From: an uncultured Clostridium sp.
Lineage (GTDB): Bacteria > Bacillota > Clostridia > TANB77 > CAG-508
Assembly (NCBI GenBank): GCA_948471035.1
Contig: CAOKRC010000008.1
Coordinates: 1 to 54,806 of the forward strand
Direction of reading: 5' to 3'
DNA: 54,806 bases
The notes below the pieces were generated by a model. It was not told the origin of the DNA. It saw nothing but the letters and a program-made list of their open reading frames with translations, and ran no database searches. The position numbers and the translations under genes were made by a program. Positions 27,062 through 37,142 of this stretch are shown here, in pieces. Within the stretch, counting starts at the first letter, position 1; each line of letters opens with the position of its first letter.

Positions 27062-29665
27062 TTATGCTCCATAATAAGCATCTAATAATATTTGTTTTAT
27101 TTCACTTACAAGTGGTAATCTTGGGTTTGCTGTTGTACATTGGTCTTCGAATGCATGGTCTGCTAAATCATCTACTCTTGATAAAAATTCTTGTTCTTCT
27201 ATTCCACATTCTTTAAAACTTGTTGGCATTTCTAAGTTTTGCATTAATGTCTTTATAGCTTCAATTAATGATGTTACTCCTTCTTCAGTAGTATTTGCAT
27301 TAAGTCCATTTTTTCTTGCAATTTCAGCATATTTTTCGTCTGCTATAAAGTATTCATATTTTGGGAATGATACAAATTTTGTTGGCTTTGTAGCATTATA
27401 TCTTATTACATATGGAAGTAGAATTGCATTTGCTCTTCCATGTGGAACATGGAATTCTCCTCCAATTTTATGTGCTATTGAGTGATTTAACCCTAAAAAT
27501 GCATTTGTAAATGCCATTCCTGCTATACAGCTTGCATTATGCATTTTTTCTCTTGCTTTTTGGTCATTACCATTTTCATATGCTTTTTGTAAATTGTTAA
27601 ATACAAGTTCTACTGCTTTTTCAGCAAGTCCATCCGTATAATCTGATGCCATATTTGATACATATGCCTCAATTGCATGTGTTAAAACGTCCATTCCTGT
27701 ATCTGCTGTTATCTTCTTTGGTAATGTCATAACAAGGTCTGGGTCTATTATTGCAACATCCGGTGTTAATTCATAATCTGCAAGTGGATATTTTTTATTT
27801 TGTGCTTTGTCTGTAATTACTGCAAATGATGTTACTTCTGAACCTGTACCTGATGTTGTTGGTATTGCTACCATTTTAGCCTTTTCTCCTAATTTAGGGA
27901 ATTTGTAAGTACGTTTACGTATGTCCATAAATTTTAGTTTTAATCCTTCTACATCTGCATCTGGATGCTCATAGAATAACCACATTCCTTTTGCTGCATC
28001 CATTGCACTTCCTCCACCAATCGCAATTATAACATCTGGTTTAAAAGCTTCAATAGCTTTTACTCCTCTTTTTATAGTATCGAATGATGGATCTGGCTCT
28101 ACTTCTGCAAATATTTCAGAGTGAACATATTGTTCTCTTTTTCTTAAATGATATAAAATTTTATCTACATATCCCAATTTTACCATTGATTCATCTGTAA
28201 CGATGAATGCTTTTGATATATCAGGCATTTTTTCTAGGTACTGAATTGAACCTGCTTCAAAATATATTTTTTCTGGAACTTTAAACCATTGCATATTAAC
28301 CCTCCTCTTTGCAACTCTTTTTACATTTATTAAGTTTACACTTGATACGTTTGAAGTTGTTGAATTTCCTCCAAATGTACCGCATCCAAGTGTAAGTGAT
28401 GGTAAATTAGTGTTATATATGTCACCAATTGCCCCATGAGTTGATGGAGAATTTACAATAATTCTTCCTGCTTTTACCCTTTTTGAAAATTCTAATACCG
28501 TTTCTTTATCTTCTGAATGTATAACTGCTGAATGTCCAAGTCCTCCAAATTCTAGTAATTGTTCTGCCTTAGATATTCCTTCCTCTTTATTTTCTACTAT
28601 ATAATATGCAAGTACTGGACTTAGCTTTTCTCTTGAAAATGGGAATTCTGGGCCTACACCTTCTTCATACACTACTAATACTTTTGTATCTTTTGGAACT
28701 TCTATTCCAGCATTATGTGCTATTTCATATGGACTATGTCCTACTATACTAGAATTTAATGTATATCCCTTTTCAGGAACAAACATACTGTTTTTTAATT
28801 TTTCTTTTTCTTCAGGATTAATAAAATAACATCCTGCTTGTTTCATTAATTCTTCAAATTCATCATGAATACTTCTATCTACTATGGCTGCTTGCTCTGA
28901 GGCACAAATCATTCCATTATCAAATGATTTTGATAATACTAAATCGTTTACACTTGTTTTTAACTTTGCTGTTGAATCTATATAACAAGGAACATTTCCA
29001 GGGCCTACTCCTAATGCTGGTTTCCCACAAGAGTATGCTGCTCTTACCATTCCTGTTCCCCCTGTTGCTAGTATTAAATCTACATCTGGGTGGTTCATTA
29101 AAAGATTAGTTGCAGTAATTGATGGTTCTTCTATCCATAATATACAATCTTCTGGTGCACCTGCACTTATTGCAGCATCTCTTATAATACGTGCTGCTTC
29201 GACACTACATTTTTGTGCTGATGGATGGAACCCAAATATAATAACATTTCTTGTTTTTGCTGCTATTAATGATTTAAACATTGCTGTTGATGTTGGATTT
29301 GTAACTGGTGTTACCCCTGCTATTATTCCAACTGGTTCTGCTATTTCTACATAACCCTCTTCTTCATTTTCATTAATTACACCAACTGTTTTACCATATT
29401 TTATGCTATGGTACACATATTCTGTTGCAAACATATTCTTTGTAATTTTGTCTTCATATATTCCTCTTCCTGTCTCTTCAACTGCCATTTTTGCAAGTTT
29501 CATATGATTTTCAAGTCCTGCCATAGACATCTTTTTTATAATGTTGTTTACTGTTTCTTGGTTAAGTTCTAAATATTTTTTAGATGCAACTTTAGCTCTT
29601 TTTACCAGATTATCAATCATCTCTTTTATTCTTGCTTCCTCTTCTTCATTAACTTCTCCTACCAT
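27062..29665 (-). CDS. adhE: Bifunctional aldehyde-alcohol dehydrogenase AdhE
   Basis: Converts acetyl-CoA to ethanol in two NADH-dependent steps. The N-terminal CoA-acylating aldehyde dehydrogenase (residues 1-440) has the catalytic Cys in FDNGMICASEQAA. The C-terminal iron alcohol dehydrogenase shows GGGSAMDAAKGMW, IPTTSGTGSEVTSFAVITD and the metal ligands in DVLTHAIEAYVSNMASDYTD, HSIAHKIGGEFHVPHGRANA. 867 residues, normal. AAGGAGG precedes ATG 29665. Such proteins form spirosome filaments. It implies mixed-acid or ethanol fermentation in an anaerobe. No in-frame CGG. Confidence 0.97.
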   Translation of the reverse strand: MVGEVNEEEEARIKEMIDNLVKRAKVASKKYLELNQETVNNIIKKMSMAGLENHMKLAKMAVEETGRGIYEDKITKNMFATEYVYHSIKYGKTVGVINENEEEGYVEIAEPVGIIAGVTPVTNPTSTAMFKSLIAAKTRNVIIFGFHPSAQKCSVEAARIIRDAAISAGAPEDCILWIEEPSITATNLLMNHPDVDLILATGGTGMVRAAYSCGKPALGVGPGNVPCYIDSTAKLKTSVNDLVLSKSFDNGMICASEQAAIVDRSIHDEFEELMKQAGCYFINPEEKEKLKNSMFVPEKGYTLNSSIVGHSPYEIAHNAGIEVPKDTKVLVVYEEGVGPEFPFSREKLSPVLAYYIVENKEEGISKAEQLLEFGGLGHSAVIHSEDKETVLEFSKRVKAGRIIVNSPSTHGAIGDIYNTNLPSLTLGCGTFGGNSTTSNVSSVNLINVKRVAKRRVNMQWFKVPEKIYFEAGSIQYLEKMPDISKAFIVTDESMVKLGYVDKILYHLRKREQYVHSEIFAEVEPDPSFDTIKRGVKAIEAFKPDVIIAIGGGSAMDAAKGMWLFYEHPDADVEGLKLKFMDIRKRTYKFPKLGEKAKMVAIPTTSGTGSEVTSFAVITDKAQNKKYPLADYELTPDVAIIDPDLVMTLPKKITADTGMDVLTHAIEAYVSNMASDYTDGLAEKAVELVFNNLQKAYENGNDQKAREKMHNASCIAGMAFTNAFLGLNHSIAHKIGGEFHVPHGRANAILLPYVIRYNATKPTKFVSFPKYEYFIADEKYAEIARKNGLNANTTEEGVTSLIEAIKTLMQNLEMPTSFKECGIEEQEFLSRVDDLADHAFEDQCTTANPRLPLVSEIKQILLDAYYGA

Positions 29666-29820
29666 AATAGACCTCCTTTTTTGTTTTATACATATATCTT
29701 ATATTTAACTATTGCTTTTGTCAACAAAAACATTTCGATATTTTTTTACTTTTATTGATTTTTATTTATATTTAATATACAATATTTTAAACTACTATTT
29801 TAAAAGAAAATGGTGATAAG

Positions 29821-32019
29821 ATGAAATTTAAAAATAAAAAAGTTAAAACTCCTGCAAATACTGTAACTTCAAAGCGAATTCGCTGTGCTATGATAACTTT
29901 ATTTTTAACTTTTTTAGCTCTTATATTTAGACTTGGTTTTTTACAAATAGTAAATGGTGCTGATTATAAAGAAATGGCTACTAAACAACAAACCATGAGT
30001 AAATTAATAAGTGCTAAAAGAGGTAATATTTTAGATGCAACTGGTAAGAGTTTAGCTATTAGTGCACAAGTTGATACTGTTTCTATAAATCCAACAAAAA
30101 TTAAGGGAAAAACAGAAGAACAAACTAAAGAAATTAAAGAAAGCCTTGCTAAAGCTTTTTCCGAAATTTTCGAATTAGATTATGAAGAAACTTTAACAAA
30201 AGTAAATAGTACTGCCTCTATTCAAACTATTGCGAAAAAAGTAGAACAGGATAAAATAGACAAACTAAAAGAATGGATGAATGAAAATAAAGTATCTACT
30301 GGAATCAATATTGATGAAGATACCAAAAGATATTATCCATATAATAACTTAGCAGCTTATGTTATAGGATTTTGTAACAGTGATAACCAAGGTATATATG
30401 GTATTGAAAGAAGCTACAATTCATATTTAACTGGTACCCCTCGGTAAAATTGTTACTTCTACAGATGTAAATAGTAAAGAAATTTCTGGAAAAGAAGGTC
30501 AACATATTGAAGCTGAAAACGGAAATAATGTTGTACTTACAATAGATGTAAATATTCAATCTATTGCTGAAAAATATTTAAAAGAGGCTATAGAAAAAAA
30601 TAATGCCCGTAATGGTAATGTTATTATTATGAAACCTTCTACTGGTGATGTTTTAGCATTAGCACAATACCCTGATTATGACCTGAATAATCCATTTACA
30701 CCAACAACTGATTATTGGATTGATAAATGGGATTCTTTATCTTCAGTTGATAAAACAGAAATGTATCGTAATCTTACAGTTTCTAGTAGATATGAACCAG
30801 GTTCTACATTTAAACTTATAAATTCATCTATTGCATTAGAAGAAGATATTTGTGAAACGGATACAGCTGGTGAATTTAATTGCATTGGTTATGAGGAATT
30901 TACTGAGCAAATTATTAATTGTACAGGTGTTCACGGAAGACAAAGTTTAAGGCAAGTACTAGAGCATTCTTGTAACCCTGGTATGATGCAACTTGCTAAA
31001 AAAATTGGTACTAGAACTATGTATAAATATTATCAAGCTTATGGTTTATTTTCTAAAACTGGTGTTGGACTTCCAGAAGAAGTTGGTGGTTATTTCCATA
31101 AAGAAAGTAATGTTGGACCAACAGAACTTGCTACTTTAGGATTTGGACAAAGATTTAAAATAACACCTATGCAACTTATAAGTGCAATTTCAGCTATTTC
31201 AAATGACGGAATATTAATGCGGGCCAAGAATTGTAAAAGAAATTGTAAATACAGAAACACATGCTGTTACGAGTATTGATACAGTAGAAGTTAGACAAGT
31301 AATTTCTAGTGAAACTGCAAATAAAATGCTTGATATGATGGAATCTGTTGTATCAAATGGAACAGGTAAATCAGCGACTGTTAAAGGATATTCCGTTGGT
31401 GGAAAAACTGGAACAAGTGAACCTCCTCTTGATGATAACGATTTTGGATATGTTACTTCTTTTGTTGGTGTTTCTCCATCTGATAATCCAGAAATTATAA
31501 TCCTTGTTGCCTTATATGGTACTTCAAAGGATGATAGTGGTGGTAGACTTGCAGCTCCTGTCGCTTCTAATGTATTAAGCGAAGTATTACCTTATCTTGG
31601 TATTTCACCAGACAAAATAGATGTAAGTTCTTCTAGTAATTCTACAAAGGCAATTCCAAATGTAGAAAATAAAACTGTTGCTGAAGCACAAAAATTATTA
31701 ACAAATGCAGGATTTAGATGTGAATTTTCTATAACAGGTAATAAAAATGAAGTTTTAGTAACAGACCAAGTTCCTAGTGCACGGAACAAAACTTGCAAAT
31801 AACTCACTAGTAATGCTTTATACTTCTGAAAATAATGTTAGAACATCAACTCAGGTTCCAAATCTTAGTAATATGAGTGCTTCAAGAGCCGCAAATTCTT
31901 TAAAATCTAAAAACTTAAATATAACTGTTGAAGGAACTGGAACAGTAAAAACACAAGAACCTGCAGCTGGAATTTCTGTAGAACAGGGTACTGTTGTAAA
32001 GGTTATTTTAGGAGAATAA
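29821..32019 (+). CDS. Class B penicillin-binding protein, SpoVD-like, three CGG +1 shifts
   Basis: Peptidoglycan transpeptidase with one N-terminal membrane anchor (residues 23-43), a dimerisation domain, the transpeptidase domain and two C-terminal PASTA domains, the layout of SpoVD/FtsI. Active-site motifs are intact: SxxK in EPGSTFKL, SxN in HSCNPG, KTG in GGKTGTSE. The 0 frame is interrupted at codons 208, 467 and 654, each a CGG. Skipping the C each time gives LTGTPGKIVTS, LMGPRIVKEIVN and PSAGTKLANNS, and a product of about 731 residues. The first break lies before the active site, so an unshifted product would be inert. It could act in cortex synthesis (SpoVD) or division. Confidence 0.9.
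30442..30445 (+). other. In-frame CGGT, +1 recoding site 8 (PBP codon 208)
   Basis: CCT CGG TAA becomes CCT GGT AAA (Pro-Gly-Lys), the conserved GTPGK turn. The unshifted next codon is TAA. Confidence 0.88.
31220..31223 (+). other. In-frame CGGG, +1 recoding site 9 (PBP codon 467)
   Basis: ATG CGG GCC becomes ATG GGG CCA (Met-Gly-Pro), restoring PRIVKEI of the family. Confidence 0.85.
31782..31785 (+). other. In-frame CGGA, +1 recoding site 10 (PBP codon 654)
   Basis: GCA CGG AAC becomes GCA GGA ACA (Ala-Gly-Thr), inside the first PASTA domain, where PxAGT is the family pattern. Confidence 0.87.
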
Positions 32020-32050
32020 GAATTGTTAATACTTGAACATACATAATATA

Positions 32051-32079
32051 TTGGGGTCGACGATGGCGTCGACCCCTAC
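32051..32079. repeat. REP-like palindrome after the PBP gene
   Basis: GGGGTCGACGATGGCGTCGACCCC followed by TAC; a copy of the short palindrome family between convergent genes. Confidence 0.75.
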
Positions 32080-32090
32080 TGTTTATATGA

Positions 32091-32841
32091 TTATTTCTTC
32101 TTCTCTTGCATATGGTAACAAATTCTTGCTACTAATTTTTCTGGCGAAATTTTTGCTAAAAATCTTGCTATTTTTATTTTAATTCCTGGTAATATTATTA
32201 GCTTTTTCTTAAACATTTTATTTATTCCATATTTTGCAACATATTCACTACTCATTGATTTTAGATTAAATTTTACTCCTGCTACTTTATTAAAATTTGT
32301 TGCTACAGGACCTGGACATAGTACGCTTATATTAACATTTGATTTTTTCTTTTTTAATTCTGTATATATACTCCCGAGTTAGCCTAACTATATATGACTT
32401 TGTAGAATAGTATGTTGCCATTAATGGTCCTGGCATAAAGCCAGCAATTGATGCGACATTTAAAATATAACCACTATCCTTCTTTACCATATCTTGTAAA
32501 AATAGTTTTGTTAAAATATGCACTGCTGTTATATTTGTATTTATCATATTTAATTCTTTATCTAAGTTTGTAGTTGTAAATTCTCCAAATTCTCCAAATC
32601 CTGCATTATTAACTAATATATCAATATCTTTATTTTGTACTGTTTTATATAATTCTTTACAATTTTGGGGACAACTTAAATCTACTGCTATTATTTCTAC
32701 TTTTGTACTTAGTTCATCTTTTAATTGATTTAGTTTTTCTTCATCTCTTGCTACTGCAATAATATCATATCCCATGTTACTTAATACTCGTGATATATCC
32801 CTTCCTATTCCAGAAGAAGCTCCTGTTACTAATGCTTTCAA
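32091..32841 (-). CDS. Short-chain dehydrogenase/reductase, one CGG +1 shift
   Basis: NAD(P)-dependent oxidoreductase. Cofactor motif TGASSGIGRDISRVL at the N-terminus, NNAGFG, then catalytic Ser (LNVASIAG) and YxxxK (YYSTKSYIV). CGG at codon 156, just after the catalytic Lys, would end the frame 14 codons later. Skipping the C gives VRLTGSIYTELKKKKSNVNI and a C-terminus with LCPGPVATNFN, the expected SDR PG motif, ending at TAA 32091. About 249 residues, normal. Substrate unknown (YqjQ/DltE-like group). Confidence 0.87.
32373..32376 (-). other. In-frame CGGG, +1 recoding site 11 (SDR codon 156)
   Basis: ACT CGG GAG becomes ACT GGG AGT (Thr-Gly-Ser); the restored frame contains the PGPV motif. 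Confidence 0.85.
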
Positions 32842-32889
32842 TCTAATTTGCCTCCTTGCTTTTATATTTTATTAGTGTTCAAGTTGTTT

Positions 32890-33012
32890 CTGTTTGACAT
32901 CCGCTTTCATACAGTAATATATTTATTTTGAAAAGTTTCGACACCGGTCTTGGTCTCTGGAGACTCCACGTACTACACTTTTAAAAATAAATATATTACT
33001 GCATTCACGCTA
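32890..33012 (-). ncRNA. Long-stem RNA-like element C
   Basis: Perfect 18-bp arms (32912-32929 and 32984-33001) enclose a GC-richer core. On the minus strand it starts AGCGTGAATG and ends GAAAGCGGATGTCAAA, the same edges as elements A and G, although the stem sequence differs. It sits between the TSCPD and SDR genes. Confidence 0.5.
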
Positions 33013-33026
33013 GTTACTGATATAGT

Positions 33027-33281
33027 TTAATTATATGTTTCTTTATATTGTTCTAGTGCTTTTGCTAGTTGATCTGGACAGGATGTGCCTTTTGAACCAC
33101 ATGGAATTCCTTTTAATTTGTTTATTACATCATCTATTTTCATTCCTTCTACTAATTTGCTTACTCCTTTTGTGTTACCTGCACATCCACCCATTATAGT
33201 TACTTTTTTTATTATATCCTTTTCCATCTCTATTATAATTTCTTGTGAACATACTCCATTTGTTTTGTATCTGTATTCCAT
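33027..33281 (-). CDS. TSCPD-domain small protein
   Basis: 84 residues. Cysteine-containing motifs CAGNTKGVSKLVEGM and GIPCGSKGTSCPDQLAKAL match the TSCPD domain, also found at the C-terminus of B12-dependent ribonucleotide reductases, here standing alone (the TIGR03905-type family). Biochemical role unknown. A separate small gene, with GGAGG before the ATG. Confidence 0.8.
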   Translation of the reverse strand: MEYRYKTNGVCSQEIIIEMEKDIIKKVTIMGGCAGNTKGVSKLVEGMKIDDVINKLKGIPCGSKGTSCPDQLAKALEQYKETYN

Positions 33282-33321
33282 ACTCTACCTCCTAGTTTTT
33301 ATTACATTGTATCGTATTTTA

Positions 33322-33876
33322 TTAGTTTTCACTTATTTTTATCATTTGTATATTTTGATATTCCATATAAATTTTTGCTGAGCATTCACAGTCAAATTCT
33401 GCTCTATGAAAGCCGTCTTCTGTTATTCCTATGTGTTTTGCAATTGTTCCTAGTTTATGGTTTGGAAGGTTTGGATATAACTTTTTACCTATTTGCACTG
33501 TATCTATTAATGTGTTTTTTGAAAACGCATTGTTTGAATAATTTTGAATAAATTTATAGTCAAAATTTGCATTATGTGCTACTATTATATTTTCTCCTAT
33601 AAAGTTTATTAAATTTGGCATTATTTCTTCTATAGATGGCGAATTTTGTACCATCTCATTTGTTATTCCTGTAATATTTGTTATATAATATGGTATTTTT
33701 GCTTTTGGTTTTATTAAACTAGTAAAAGTATCTATTTTCTTTTGTCCATTATATTTGATTGCACTTATTTCAATTAGTTCATTTGCTATTGGCGATAACC
33801 CTGTTGTTTCAACATCTATTGCTACAAATATGTTACTTAATTTTGTTTCTTCTTGTTTTTCTAATATTTCTTGCAC
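33322..33876 (-). CDS. DEDDh 3'-5' exonuclease (PolC/DnaQ epsilon-like)
   Basis: Metal-dependent exonuclease domain: Exo I VAIDVETTGLSP, Exo II VAHNANFDYKFI, Exo III HRAEFDCECSAKI with the catalytic His. 184 residues, only the nuclease domain, so it is a stand-alone proofreading-type or RNase T-like enzyme. A small hairpin and AAAGGAGC precede the start. Exact substrate unknown. Confidence 0.85.
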   Translation of the reverse strand: MQEILEKQEETKLSNIFVAIDVETTGLSPIANELIEISAIKYNGQKKIDTFTSLIKPKAKIPYYITNITGITNEMVQNSPSIEEIMPNLINFIGENIIVAHNANFDYKFIQNYSNNAFSKNTLIDTVQIGKKLYPNLPNHKLGTIAKHIGITEDGFHRAEFDCECSAKIYMEYQNIQMIKISEN

Positions 33877-34100
33877 TATTTTTTGCTCCTTTCAAAATTT
33901 GAAAACTTATGTATTCTTATTATAATATAGCACAAAACTTTTTTATTGTAAATGAATTAATTTTGGTATATAATGATTACAAATTTATAGTAAAGACGAA
34001 TAATTTTAAAAAGGATATTTTGTAGTTTGAAAGAAATGTAGTTTTCTTTTATATCTATGTGTACCCTTAGATCGAAGTGAGAAAGGAATGAATTTGTAAA

Positions 34101-34686
34101 ATGAAAAGTAACTGGTTTATAAATAATAAAATATTTCATGATAAAAAAACACATATGATTATAATAAGTATTGTTATCATTATATCTTTAATTGGTATTT
34201 TCTGTTTTATTAATAAAAAAAGTAAAGAAAACAATTATACTACTTTAATATCAACTGACCAAAAATTTAGTATTGAATTACCAAATTTTATAAAATACAG
34301 ACAGAATTCAGCCCCTAATAATGATTTTACAATTGATTTATATTCTGAAAGTGATGAAATGTTTATGTATGCTACAACAATAGCTAAAACACGAGAACTT
34401 GACCTATATGAAATTGCAAGTGATGATAAAACTGCTTATTTTAAGGATAAAGAAAATTTACGTGATGATTCACGGTATATTAGAAACAAAAGTTAATTCT
34501 AATAAGGCTTTTGAATATAGTTTAGTATATTATGATTCAAATTATAAAAAGGATTTTTACTGCCATGTTGTATGGATTGAGACTTCAAGTAATATTTATG
34601 TATTTAATTTTGAAGTAAAGATTGAAAATGCCGAAAAATACAGAAATATATTTAATGACATAAAAAATTCTTTTAAGGAATTATAA
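34101..34686 (+). CDS. Membrane-anchored protein of unknown function, one CGG +1 shift
   Basis: One N-terminal membrane segment (MIIISIVIIISLIGIFCFIN, about residues 17-38) and an extracytoplasmic domain. It resembles PsbP-like or DUF-type lipoprotein domains in its pattern (FSIELPNFIKYRQ...FDIKNSF-like ending), but no family is recognised. CGG at codon 125 would end the frame after seven codons; skipping the C gives DDSGILETKVNSNKAFEYSL and about 70 more residues, total about 194. The restored C-terminal part has a regular alternating pattern, consistent with a single domain. Confidence 0.75.
34473..34476 (+). other. In-frame CGGT, +1 recoding site 12 (34101 gene)
   Basis: TCA CGG TAT becomes TCA GGT ATA (Ser-Gly-Ile), joining two overlapping open frames. 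Confidence 0.75.
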
Positions 34687-34850
34687 CATTTTTTATGCAA
34701 TTTTCTTAGAATTATAGACAATATAAAATGTATATAGTAAAATACTTATTAATGTTATTAAATTGTATTTTGTGAATTTAGTATAAGTGTCCTTATACAT
34801 GCTTAAATAAAAGAGCTACGTACGTTTATACTACATAGAAGGAGATTATT

Positions 34851-35342
34851 ATGTTTAAAAAATATTTGTTAGTATTTCTTACATCAATGATACCATTGAT
34901 AGAATTAAGAGGTGCTGTACCTTTTGGTTTAAGTAATCTTTTAGGAGATGCTTTGCCAATAGTACAACTTTATATAATATGTATTATTGGAAATATGCTT
35001 CCTGTTCCTTTTATATTTTTCTTTGCAAGAAAAGTGTTAGAATGGGGAGCTGATAAAAAATTTATTGGTAAATTTTTTTCATTCTGTTTAGAAAAAGGCG
35101 AAAAAGGTGGTAAAAAATTACAAGAAACTGCTGGACGTGGTTTATATTTTGCATTATTCCTTTTTGTAGGAATTCCACTTCCTGGTACAGGTGCGTGGAC
35201 AGGAACTCTTGCTGCAAGTTTTTTAGATATGGATTTTAAAAAGAGTGTAATAGCTATTATGGCGGGAGTTGTTCTTGCAGGAATAATTATGGGGCTTGCT
35301 TCAGCTGGAGTATTTGGTGCATTAGGTGCTGTTTTGACTTAA
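34851..35342 (+). CDS. Small multi-drug export family membrane protein (COG2426)
   Basis: 163 residues with four to five membrane segments. PLIELRGAVPFGLSNLLGDA and FVGIPLPGTGAWTGTLAASF are the signatures of the Sm_multidrug_ex family (PF06695), related to the DedA/VTT group. Transport substrate is unknown despite the family name. AGAAGGAGA precedes the ATG. It lies 53 bases upstream of lemA. Confidence 0.85.
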   Translation: MFKKYLLVFLTSMIPLIELRGAVPFGLSNLLGDALPIVQLYIICIIGNMLPVPFIFFFARKVLEWGADKKFIGKFFSFCLEKGEKGGKKLQETAGRGLYFALFLFVGIPLPGTGAWTGTLAASFLDMDFKKSVIAIMAGVVLAGIIMGLASAGVFGALGAVLT

Positions 35343-35395
35343 AGAAATTAACTTGTTTATGTTATTATTTAATCATATTTAAAGGAGGATTTAAT

Positions 35396-35950
35396 ATGGG
35401 ATGGATTATACTTATAGTTTGCTTATTACTTGTTTTATTTATTATAAGTTTATACAATAATTTAGTTAAATTGAGACAAAGGGTAAGAAATGCTTGGAGC
35501 CAAATCGATGTTCAATTACAAAGAAGATTTGATTTAATTCCTAATTTAGTTAATACTGTTAAAGGTTATATGAATCATGAGGAAGGAACTTTAACAAAAA
35601 TTGCAGAACTTAGAACTTCTTGGGCAAATTCTACAACAGTTACTGAAAAAGCTGAACTTGATAATCAATTATCAGGTGCACTTAAAACAATTATGGCTGT
35701 TTCTGAAAGTTACCCAGATTTAAAAGCAAATACAAATTTTGTTGAATTACAAGAAGAATTAAAAGCTACAGAAGATAAACTTGCATTTGCTAGACAATTT
35801 TATAATGATACAGTTACAATGTATAACACAAAATTAGAAGTAGTACCTTCTAACATTGTTGCTTCACTATTTGGTTTTAAAGCAGAAGCATTATTTAAAA
35901 CAGATTCTAGCGAAGCAAAACAAAATGTAAAAGTAGATTTTAATGATTAG
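35396..35950 (+). CDS. lemA: LemA family protein
   Basis: 184 residues: one N-terminal membrane segment (WIILIVCLLLVLFIISLY) and a long helical cytoplasmic-side domain with the LemA signature RVRNAWSQIDVQLQRRFDLI, PNLVNTVKGYMNHE. LemA proteins are widespread and of unclear role. AAAGGAGG precedes the ATG; the gene ends at a strong terminator. Confidence 0.92.
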   Translation: MGWIILIVCLLLVLFIISLYNNLVKLRQRVRNAWSQIDVQLQRRFDLIPNLVNTVKGYMNHEEGTLTKIAELRTSWANSTTVTEKAELDNQLSGALKTIMAVSESYPDLKANTNFVELQEELKATEDKLAFARQFYNDTVTMYNTKLEVVPSNIVASLFGFKAEALFKTDSSEAKQNVKVDFND

Positions 35951-35954
35951 TACG

Positions 35955-35990
35955 AAAAAACTCATTAGCAAAATGCTAATGAGTTTTTTT
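35955..35990 (+). terminator. Terminator after lemA
   Basis: AACTCATTAGCA / TGCTAATGAGTT stem with a seven-T tail. Confidence 0.9.
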
Positions 35991-36000
35991 ACTTCTCTTT

Positions 36001-36141
36001 GTAAAAGGTTATATATTTATTTTAGAAATGAAAGATTTAATCACGTGGGGACCGCTGAGGGCTGTTAAAGCTTTGCTTGTTACAGCCTAAGACGGGAAGA
36101 TTATAATCTGGAATGGATAAAATAAATATATAACCTTTTAC
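36001..36141 (+). ncRNA. Long-stem RNA-like element D
   Basis: Perfect 24-bp arms (36001-36024, 36118-36141), internal AGATT/AATCT pairing, GGGGACC (36047-36053) and a GGCTGTTAA...TTACAGCC hairpin. It lies between convergent lemA and tatD. One of three close relatives within 1.7 kb. Confidence 0.55.
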
Positions 36142-36144
36142 AAT

Positions 36145-36919
36145 TCATATATTAAACACCCTGCAAGCATTCTCATATGTAATTCTTGCTATTTCTTCTA
36201 CTTGAATTTCTTTTACTTCAGCTATTTTTTCGGCTATGTATTTTACATTTCTTGGGTCATTTCTTGTTCCTCTATGTGGCTCTGGTGCAAGATATGGGCT
36301 ATCTGTTTCTATTAACATTTTGTTTTCTGGAACCATATTAATTATTTCATTTGCATTTTTTGAATTTTTAAATGTTACAGGCCCTGCAAAAGATATGTAA
36401 AATTCTAATTTTAATGCTTCTTTTACAAGTTCTCTGTTTAATGGCGAGCAATGAAATACTCCTTTTTTATTAACAGGATTTTTCTTTAATATTTCTAAAG
36501 TATCTTGTACCGCTTCTCTTGTATGTATTACTATTGGTAGATTTAATTTGTTTGCTAATTTTATTTGCTCTATAAAAGCATATTGTTGTAATTCTTTATT
36601 TTCTGTATTCCAGTAATAATCTAGCCCTATTTCTCCTATTGCAACTATTTTTTTATTTAAGCTAAGTTCTTCTATTTCTTTTAAATCAGCTACTATATCT
36701 TCCACATTTTCTTTAATATCATTAGGTGATATTCCACAAGTTGCATATATTCCGTGGATAATTATTTGCTATTTCTATTGCTTTTTTTGAGCCCTCTAAA
36801 CTATATCCTGCTGTGATTAATTTTTCTATGCCTTCTTTAAATAAGCTATCTATTAATATTTCTCTATCTACATTAAACTTTTCGTCATCTAAGTGACAAT
36901 GTGAATCAAATAGTTTCAT
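36145..36919 (-). CDS. tatD: TatD-family metal-dependent DNase, one CGG +1 shift
   Basis: TIM-barrel hydrolase with exonuclease activity. The N-terminus MKLFDSHCHLDDEKF carries the HxH metal site. At codon 56 a CGG would end the frame ten codons later; skipping the C gives NNYPGIYATCGISPNDI, the family's second conserved strand. Then EIGLDYYW, PIVIHTREA, GVFHCSPL (His ligand) and LIETDSPYLAPEPHRG follow. About 257 residues in total, normal. All but the first metal ligands lie after the shift. Confidence 0.92.
36751..36754 (-). other. In-frame CGGA, +1 recoding site 13 (tatD codon 56)
   Basis: CCA CGG AAT becomes CCA GGA ATA (Pro-Gly-Ile) of the conserved YPGIYAT stretch. Confidence 0.88.
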
Positions 36920-36960
36920 TACTTTTCCACTTCCTTATTCGTATACTTAATCTATAGTGA

Positions 36961-37103
36961 AAAAGGTTATATATTTATTTTAGAAATGGAAGATTTAACT
37001 CTTGACGGGGACCACGTGATGAGCTGTTAAATGCGATAGCATTGTTACAGCTCCAGTGGAAAGTTATAATCTGGAATATATAAAATAAATCATATAACCT
37101 TTT
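36961..37103 (+). ncRNA. Long-stem RNA-like element E
   Basis: Arms 36961-36982 and 37081-37103 pair with one bulged base. The core has GGGGACC (37007-37013) and a GAGCTGTTAA...TTACAGCTC hairpin. It is nearly identical to element F in its 5' half. Lies between tatD and acpS. Confidence 0.55.
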
Positions 37104-37142
37104 GCATAAAAAATTAAAGTTTTCATTTTATAAATACTTATA

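Noticed and set aside
34101-34686. Two separate overlapping genes at 34101-34496 and 34399-34686
   Set aside because: The second frame has no ribosome binding site, and the overlap resolves exactly at an in-frame CGG like the other 15 cases.
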